Part shown: in pieces, positions 6,940 through 11,446 of the stretch
Numbering within the stretch: position 1 is the first letter of the stretch
Layout of the letters: each line of letters opens with the position of its first letter
DNA from: an uncultured Bacteroidota bacterium
Lineage (GTDB): Bacteria > Bacteroidota > Bacteroidia > B-17B0 > Aurantibacillaceae
DNA: 11,446 nt
Direction of reading: 5' to 3'
NCBI GenBank assembly: GCA_903923915.1
Contig: CAIXZI010000256.1
Location: 1 to 11,446, forward strand
The notes under the pieces: generated by a model
Seen by the model: the letters and a program-made list of their open reading frames with translations, nothing else
What the model was told of the DNA's origin: nothing
Database searches by the model: none
Program-made: the position numbers and the translations under genes

Positions 6940-6986
6940 AAATTCCGACATTATGCAGGACTTGTTTCGGCGTGATGTTGGAATTT
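6940..6986. repeat. imperfect palindromic element
   Basis: AAATTCCGACAT at 6940-6951 is the reverse complement of ATGTTGGAATTT at 6975-6986 except for one G-T pair, which RNA tolerates. This gives a 12-pair stem around a 23-base loop that contains GGACTTGTTTCGG. That core recalls the short palindromes of the ACTTGTTTC type that I remember as dispersed in Bacteroidota intergenic DNA, but I cannot confirm this here. No run of T follows the stem, so it is not a classical terminator, although it may protect or end the muiA-family transcript. Confidence 0.55.
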
Positions 6987-7176
6987 AAAATAATAGCCCA
7001 TAAATATGGAAACAATTTCAGCGGCATGATTAATTTAACAAATTAATTTCCAATTTCGCTAGATGCGGCACGCTTCAATAAAAAGATTTTTGCTGCAACT
7101 CCCATCACAAATCCAAAGGCTTATCAAAATGTTTTTAACAGATGATTAAAGCCTCTTTTAAAACAATTAAACTAAT

Positions 7177-7185
7177 TATCTTTGC
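7177..7185 (+). promoter_or_regulatory. -7 promoter element for the beta-barrel gene
   Basis: TATCTTTGC fits the Bacteroidota -7 consensus TAnnTTTG exactly, with the usual trailing C. It lies 19 bases before the ATG at 7205, so transcription would start about 10-15 bases before the gene. No clear -33 TTG is visible at the expected distance. The element also falls inside the upstream in-frame extension that begins at 7142, which supports the later start codon. Confidence 0.6.
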
Positions 7186-7204
7186 GCACAAAAAACCACA
7201 AATT

Positions 7205-7819
7205 ATGAAAAGAAAATTGTTATTGCTTGTTGCTACCACAGTTTTAGGCATCACAAATATAAACGCACAAGAAGAGCGTTGTTTTAATGAGGGTACAAGT
7301 GCCATAAATATTGGTATAGGGGTTGGTAACACCATCAGCTACAGTAATGTGTATGGTAGTGCTATTTTTGCGCCCGCTTTTACAGCCAGTTATGAATACG
7401 GTATTAAGCATGTAGGAATAGGCATTATTGGTGCTGGATTAGAATTTGGATACCAAGGCACTCATTATAATTATGCGAATGCTTATGGATATGTGGCAAA
7501 AGAACAGTGGACCACCTTGGCGTTTTCCCCAAGGGCTACTTACCATTTTGATTTTTTAAATAAGGGCAAATTTGATGTATATCCTATCGTTCAAATAAAT
7601 ATATACAGTTATGCCGACAATTATATTCAAACAGGAAATAACGGCTCTGGAGTTATTTATTCAAATGGAAATTATAATAATAACAGTATAGGTGTACGTC
7701 CAAGTTTGTTGGTGGCTGCCAGGTATTTCTTTACCCCAAACATTGGTGTTTACTCTGAACTTGGTTACGATATATCTATAATAAAGGCAGGCTTATCTGT
7801 TAAGTTTGGCGGAAAGTAA
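7205..7819 (+). CDS. outer-membrane beta-barrel protein
   Basis: This 204-residue protein has a clear Sec signal peptide, MKRKLLLLVATTVLGITNINA, then QEERCF. I chose the ATG at 7205 over the in-frame ATG at 7142 because it places the signal peptide at the N-terminus and follows the promoter element. The mature part alternates hydrophobic and Gly/Tyr/Asn-rich strands (AINIGIGVGNTISY, VGIGIIGAGLEFGYQG, FDVYPIVQINIY, SLLVAARYFFTPN). It ends in GVYSELGYDISIIKAGLSVKFGGK, the kind of final strand seen in small outer-membrane barrels of Bacteroidota. About eight strands would fit the length. The ligand or role is unknown. It is a single-gene unit with its own promoter and a terminator 9 bases after the stop. 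Confidence 0.8.
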   Translation: MKRKLLLLVATTVLGITNINAQEERCFNEGTSAINIGIGVGNTISYSNVYGSAIFAPAFTASYEYGIKHVGIGIIGAGLEFGYQGTHYNYANAYGYVAKEQWTTLAFSPRATYHFDFLNKGKFDVYPIVQINIYSYADNYIQTGNNGSGVIYSNGNYNNNSIGVRPSLLVAARYFFTPNIGVYSELGYDISIIKAGLSVKFGGK

Positions 7820-7827
7820 CTTAATTT

Positions 7828-7867
7828 AAAAGCCATAAATTCTACGAACTATGGCTTTTTTATTTTT
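7828..7867 (+). terminator. rho-independent terminator after the beta-barrel gene
   Basis: AAAAGCCATA at 7828-7837 pairs perfectly with TATGGCTTTT at 7850-7859 around a 12-base loop, and a T-rich run follows. It sits between two converging genes. Reading from tyrS on the other strand, the tract after the stem is only weakly T-rich, so it may work in both directions but best for the plus strand. Confidence 0.85.
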
Positions 7868-7912
7868 TTCAGAAAAATCTTTCTTTCCAAAAAAATCTCC
7901 TACAAGCTGTGG

Positions 7913-9202
7913 TTACAAAACATTAATCAAAAAGTAATTCTTTTTGCCTTTTTGAATTAAAATATACTTATCGTTTATTAAAATGTTTTTGTCAATCAAG
8001 GTTTCCGCTAATAAAACTTTTTCTTTATTCATAGAAACACCACCGGCTTGCAACATTTTTCTTGCCTCTCCTTTACTTTGAAAAATGGTAGTATATTCAG
8101 TAAGCAATGCCACTAAATCAAGTCCGCCTTCTATTAAATGTTTTTCAACTTCAAATTGCGGAACGCCTTCAAATATTTCTAAAAACATTTTTTCATTTAG
8201 CTTAGCTAAATCATCAACTGTTCCTTTAAATAAAATATTACTAGCCTCTACGGCAGCTTTATAATCATCTTCAGAGTGTACACGCGTAGTTATATCTTGT
8301 GCTAAAGCTTTTTGTAAAATGCGCTCGTGTGGTGCTTTATCGTGTGCAGCCTCTAAATCTTCAATGGTTTGTTTATCAAGCAAAGTAAAAAATCGCATGT
8401 AACTTTTTGCATCGCTATCACTTACGTTTAACCAAAACTGGTAAAATTTGTATGGCGATGTTTTACTTGGGTCTAACCAAATATTTCCGGTTTCTGTTTT
8501 GCCAAACTTGCCGCCATCTGCTTTGGTAATTAATTTAGTGGTTAATGCAAATGCTTGTCCGCTTGCTTTACGCCTTATAAATTCTGTGCCCGTAGTAATG
8601 TTTCCCCACTGGTCAGAGCCACCCATTTGTAATAAACAATTTTTCTCTTTGTATAAATGATAAAAATCAAAACCTTGTATAAGCTGGTAACTAAACTCGG
8701 TAAACGACATGCCGCTGCCTTCTGCTTCCAAACGTTTCTTTACAGAATCTTTGGCCATCATGTAGTTTACGGTAATATGCTTACCTGCATCACGTATAAA
8801 ATCTAAGAACGAATAATTTTTAAACCAATCGTAATTATTTACAATCTCTGCACTGTTGGCTCCGCAATCAAAATCTAAAAATTTTTCTAATTGTTTTTGT
8901 ATGCCCGCAATGTTATGTGTAAGTGTTTTTTCATCTAATAAATTTCTTTCCGCAGATTTACCAGACGGATCGCCCACCATACCTGTTGCGCCACCCACAA
9001 GAGCTAATGGCTTATGTCCCGCTTTTTGAAAACGCAACAAAGTCATTATTTGTGACAGGCTACCGATGTGTAAGGAATCGGCTGTTGGGTCAAAACCAAT
9101 ATAGGCCGAGGTAATTTCTTTTTGTAATTGCTCTTCTATGCCAGGCATAGCATCATGCAATAGACCGCGCCAGCGTAATTCTTCTATAAAATTTGTTTTC
9201 AT
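7913..9202 (-). CDS. tyrS: tyrosyl-tRNA synthetase
   Basis: This class I aminoacyl-tRNA synthetase charges tRNA-Tyr with tyrosine in the cytoplasm. Its 429 residues match the usual bacterial length. The Rossmann catalytic domain shows the HIGH-type signature as HIGS at 45-48, then [17 protein letters not shown] at about 70-86, the tyrosine-pocket segment [14 protein letters not shown] at about 171-184, [11 protein letters not shown] at 192-202, and the KMSKS-type loop as KFGKT at 232-236. Both signature variants occur in normal members of the family. The C-terminal part (about 355-429, [17 protein letters not shown]) is the S4 RNA-binding domain. It starts 43 bases downstream of the glycosyltransferase gene on the same strand; I see no clear promoter in that gap, so read-through from upstream is likely. 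Identification is certain. Confidence 0.98.
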   Translation of the reverse strand: MKTNFIEELRWRGLLHDAMPGIEEQLQKEITSAYIGFDPTADSLHIGSLSQIMTLLRFQKAGHKPLALVGGATGMVGDPSGKSAERNLLDEKTLTHNIAGIQKQLEKFLDFDCGANSAEIVNNYDWFKNYSFLDFIRDAGKHITVNYMMAKDSVKKRLEAEGSGMSFTEFSYQLIQGFDFYHLYKEKNCLLQMGGSDQWGNITTGTEFIRRKASGQAFALTTKLITKADGGKFGKTETGNIWLDPSKTSPYKFYQFWLNVSDSDAKSYMRFFTLLDKQTIEDLEAAHDKAPHERILQKALAQDITTRVHSEDDYKAAVEASNILFKGTVDDLAKLNEKMFLEIFEGVPQFEVEKHLIEGGLDLVALLTEYTTIFQSKGEARKMLQAGGVSMNKEKVLLAETLIDKNILINDKYILIQKGKKNYFLINVL

Positions 9203-9245
9203 TTGAATTTTTTGAATTTATTTTTTGTCAAATGGAATTGGCATT

Positions 9246-10325
9246 TCATTTTTTTTCTAAAACTTCTTTAAACGCGTTCAAATAATTTTGTTGCTGCGAA
9301 AGTACAGCGTATTTTTCTAAAACAGTTTGTCGCCCTGCTGTGCCAATTTTTTCTCGTAAAGTGGCGTCTTCGATTAACAAAGATAAACACGAAATCCACT
9401 CATCGGTTGTTGATGCAAGAAAACCGTTTTTACCGTGCTCAATTATTTCGGTATTTACTCCCACTGGCGACATAATAGTAGGCACCTCGCAAGCCATGTA
9501 GGATAGGCCTTTCAGGCCACACTTTCCTTTTGCCCATTCATCATTTGGTAAAGGCATTATGCCGATGGAAAATGAATTTATCATTTCAACCTCTGTGGCA
9601 GAACTCCACGCAAAACCTTTTATGTTTAGTTTTTCATTTACATAATCTGCATCGCCAACAACACGTATTTCTACTTGCGGGTATTTGTTTTTTACGATGG
9701 TTAGAAATTCTAAAGCGTACTCAAAATGTTTTATGGTTGTATGACTGCCAATCCAACCAATAACAATTTTATCATTTTGTTTAGGAAGTGGTTTATGAAA
9801 ATCAGTATCAATAGTTGTGGGAATTATTTTTATTCTATCATTACACCTTCTTGCATAGCTTGCCAGATACCCATTTCCGGCAAACACCATATCGGCATAA
9901 CGAATGTTGCGTACCGTTTTCTCCGGATTTTTTAACCACTCGTATTTTTTATTTCCATCCGATGTATCCATCAACCAAATAGAATCATCAAAATCAAAAA
10001 TATATTTTGCACGACTTCTTTTAATTCTTTTTTCAAAAAAAGAAGAGCCAACCATTATCGCTTCGCGTTGCACAAAAACAATATCGTATTTGTTATATCT
10101 AAAGGTGTCTTTAATACGATGAAGGATGGCCTTAATAAGTATCCAAAATTTCCAAAAGGTATTTCCTTCCGTATAAAAAGCTTTGTCGTCTTTTTCTGAA
10201 ATAAGATAAGAAAGTGTACACTGAAAATTATTCTGTTCTAAAAAAGAAATATACTGTTCAAACCTGTAGCGCTGACTGGGTGAACGATTTAAACGGTGCG
10301 GAGCTAAGAATAAAACGCGAGGCAT
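9246..10325 (-). CDS. glycosyltransferase, family 4-like (GT-B fold)
   Basis: This 359-residue protein has the two-domain GT-B layout. The N-terminal domain (about 1-175) begins MPRVLFLAPHRLNRSPSQRYR and includes YDIVFVQREAI and YIFDFDDSIWL. The C-terminal nucleotide-sugar domain (about 185-340) has KIVIGWIGSHTTIKHF, VEIRVVGD, SIGIMPLPNDEWAKGKCGLKG as short landmarks, and SPVGVNTEIIEHGKNGF. It probably moves a sugar from a nucleotide donor to a lipid or glycan acceptor at the cytoplasmic face of the membrane; neither donor nor acceptor can be read from the sequence. The canonical E-x7-E motif is absent in its usual place: the matching positions are Gly and Ser. No polysaccharide gene cluster surrounds it. 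It starts 4 bases after the UPF0316 stop, so the two are probably co-transcribed. Confidence 0.88.
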   Translation of the reverse strand: MPRVLFLAPHRLNRSPSQRYRFEQYISFLEQNNFQCTLSYLISEKDDKAFYTEGNTFWKFWILIKAILHRIKDTFRYNKYDIVFVQREAIMVGSSFFEKRIKRSRAKYIFDFDDSIWLMDTSDGNKKYEWLKNPEKTVRNIRYADMVFAGNGYLASYARRCNDRIKIIPTTIDTDFHKPLPKQNDKIVIGWIGSHTTIKHFEYALEFLTIVKNKYPQVEIRVVGDADYVNEKLNIKGFAWSSATEVEMINSFSIGIMPLPNDEWAKGKCGLKGLSYMACEVPTIMSPVGVNTEIIEHGKNGFLASTTDEWISCLSLLIEDATLREKIGTAGRQTVLEKYAVLSQQQNYLNAFKEVLEKK

Positions 10326-10329
10326 AAGG

Positions 10330-10902
10330 TTATTTATTCTTTAAAAATAACATATTTTTTAATGACTTTCTGCGTGGTTCAGAAAACATACCCATGCTTG
10401 AATTTTTTACGTCTTCTACACTATAAAAAGAATCTGGTAAATGTGTGTGAATTAATTTGATGACTTCCGACTTAGTTTTACGTTTTACAATAACATAAAT
10501 TAATTTAACCGAACCCTGTGCGCCTTCTCCGTCAACAATGGTATAGCCCTGATGTATTTTTTTAAATTCTTCGGTAAGGTTGTGATTATCTGCATTGCTA
10601 ATGATGCGAATTACCTGCATGCCGTAAGCAATCTTTTCTTCAATAAGCATACCAACATACGTACCAAAAGAAAAGCCGCCAGCCCATGCCATAAAACAAG
10701 CAATGTTGTTAAGGTTATTAAATACCTGACGAATAGCTATCAGCCAAATCATAACTTCTACAAAACCAATAAGCGGCACTACTTTTTTTAAGCCCTTAGA
10801 CAAAAATAAATGCCGCAGCGTGCCAAGGCTTACATCGCCAAGGCGCGATACAAAAATAAGTATGGGCAGTAATACCCAGTTATACCAATCGAAAGACGAC
10901 AT
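10330..10902 (-). CDS. UPF0316 membrane protein (DUF5698 + DUF2179)
   Basis: This 190-residue protein has three hydrophobic segments in the first 90 residues (about 8-25, 40-58 and 68-88), including SRLGDVSLGTLRHLFLSKG and the glycine-rich FMAWAGGFSFGTYVGMLIEEK. A soluble DUF2179-like domain follows (about 95-165, with GQVIRIIS-like VIRIISNADNH, then VKLIYVIVKRK and FYSVEDVK). This is the standard layout of the UPF0316 family, whose function is not known. A basic tail of about 20 residues ends the protein. The ATG lies only about 20 bases past the terminator of the zinc-ribbon gene, leaving little room for a separate promoter; I see no good match there, so part of its expression may come from read-through. 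Confidence 0.9.
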   Translation of the reverse strand: MSSFDWYNWVLLPILIFVSRLGDVSLGTLRHLFLSKGLKKVVPLIGFVEVMIWLIAIRQVFNNLNNIACFMAWAGGFSFGTYVGMLIEEKIAYGMQVIRIISNADNHNLTEEFKKIHQGYTIVDGEGAQGSVKLIYVIVKRKTKSEVIKLIHTHLPDSFYSVEDVKNSSMGMFSEPRRKSLKNMLFLKNK

Positions 10903-10922
10903 TTGTAAATGTGTTGTAAATT

Positions 10923-10950
10923 AAAAAGTCCCGTTTTTAGCGGGACTTTT
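10923..10950 (-). terminator. rho-independent terminator after the zinc-ribbon gene
   Basis: AAAAGTCCCG at 10924-10933 pairs perfectly with CGGGACTTTT at 10941-10950 around a 7-base loop. On the minus strand the stem ends in a run of five T, just after the zinc-ribbon stop. It separates that gene from the UPF0316 operon. Confidence 0.9.
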
Positions 10951-10954
10951 ATGT

Positions 10955-11446
10955 TTAGGCTGGTTGTTCATCCAAAACTAAATCCGGGTCAACCAAAATT
11001 CGTCCGCAATGTTCGCACACAATAACTTTTTTGTGCGTTTTAATATCTAACTGACGCTGAGGTGGTATTTTGCTAAAGCAACCGCCGCAAGCATCACGCT
11101 CTACAGGCACAACGGCTAAACCGTTAATCATATTGCCACGTACACGTGTATATGCGTTAAGCAAACGGGCTTCAATTTCTTTTGATTTTTTTTCTGATTT
11201 TTTAATCAAATCAGTTTCTTCTTTTTCGGTTTCAGAAATAATTTCTTCAAGTTCAGCTTTCTTTGCTTTAAGATCTTTCTTTTTATCTTTTAAATCTTTT
11301 TCAGCGCTAACTAAAAAATCTTCTTTTTGAGCAATTAATGCTTTAAATTCTTTCACGCGTTTTTCGCACAATTGAATTTCTAAATTTTGAAACTCAACCT
11401 CTTTAGTAATTGCATCGTATTCACGATTATTTTTTACTTTACCAAG
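10955..11446 (-). CDS. C4-type zinc-ribbon coiled-coil protein (cut by window edge)
   Basis: 163 residues are visible and the frame stays open to the right edge; a TTG at 11371 is an internal codon, not a start, because homologous-looking sequence (VKNNREYDAITKEVEFQNLE) continues upstream of it. The N-terminal visible part is a long, highly charged coiled coil (Lys/Glu heptads). The C-terminus is a zinc ribbon with two CxxC pairs, CGGC and CEHC, separated by about 20 residues. This is the widespread CT398-like family annotated 'C4-type zinc ribbon domain protein', possibly binding nucleic acid or a protein partner; its role is not settled. In many Bacteroidota it follows a Nif3-like metal-protein gene, which would lie just outside the window. 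The gene ends in a strong terminator. Confidence 0.93.
   Translation of the reverse strand, partial: LGKVKNNREYDAITKEVEFQNLEIQLCEKRVKEFKALIAQKEDFLVSAEKDLKDKKKDLKAKKAELEEIISETEKEETDLIKKSEKKSKEIEARLLNAYTRVRGNMINGLAVVPVERDACGGCFSKIPPQRQLDIKTHKKVIVCEHCGRILVDPDLVLDEQPA

Larger units (their letters stand above)
6904..7204. other. intergenic spacer between muiA-family gene and beta-barrel gene
   Basis: About 300 bases without a convincing gene. It holds an imperfect palindrome near its left end (6940-6986) and a promoter for the next gene near its right end (7177-7185). Frames in between are short, lack a signal peptide or family pattern, and run through the palindrome. Nothing else is recognisable in 6987-7149. 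Confidence 0.6.

Noticed and set aside
6810..7046. A 78-codon plus-strand frame overlapping the end of the muiA-family gene and the spacer.
   Set aside because: It starts inside the muiA-family gene in another frame, runs through the palindromic element, and shows no signal peptide or family pattern.

Overview
The window is AT-rich DNA from a member of the Bacteroidota, probably an uncultured or environmental lineage. Four things suggest this: the protein families present, lipoprotein-type signal peptides, an almost complete lack of Shine-Dalgarno sequences, and a TAnnTTTG-type -7 promoter element before the outer-membrane gene at 7205. Gene order looks chromosomal. I see no phage, plasmid, CRISPR, tRNA or rRNA genes.

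Layout, left to right. (1) 1-1012, minus: the N-terminal two thirds of L-aspartate oxidase (nadB), cut by the window edge. The outermost 46 bases do not fit the gene and look like a foreign or chimeric end. (2) 1079-1163: an intergenic repeat that folds into a branched, cloverleaf-like structure. (3) 1235-5127, minus: a tightly packed run which, in transcription order, holds an ECF sigma factor, a membrane anti-sigma-like protein with a TonB C-terminal domain, an NlpC/P60 lipoprotein, a multi-pass membrane protein, a 44-residue lipoprotein at 1494-1628 that is easy to overlook, and a single-repeat DUF1456 protein. Overlaps of 14 and 4 bases and gaps of 1 and 16 bases suggest one or two operons. 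(4) 5209-6903, plus, divergent from the sigma gene: a secreted MuiA-family (DUF4140/DUF4139) protein. (5) 6904-7204: a spacer of about 300 bases with a second palindromic element and a good promoter. (6) 7205-7819, plus: a small outer-membrane beta-barrel protein closed by a clear terminator. (7) 7913-10902, minus: UPF0316 membrane protein, glycosyltransferase and tyrosyl-tRNA synthetase, in transcription order. (8) 10955-11446, minus: a coiled-coil zinc-ribbon protein, cut by the right edge and followed by a strong terminator.

Working together: the centre of the window reads as an envelope module. The sigma/anti-sigma pair could control an operon of surface lipoproteins, a cell-wall hydrolase and a membrane protein, and perhaps the divergent muiA gene; this is inference from gene order. 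The flanks are housekeeping genes for NAD synthesis, translation and glycan synthesis. I found no convincing new defence or mobile system. The points most worth checking are the tiny lipoprotein within its operon, the sigma/TonB-like pair, the two structured repeats and the anomalous left end.
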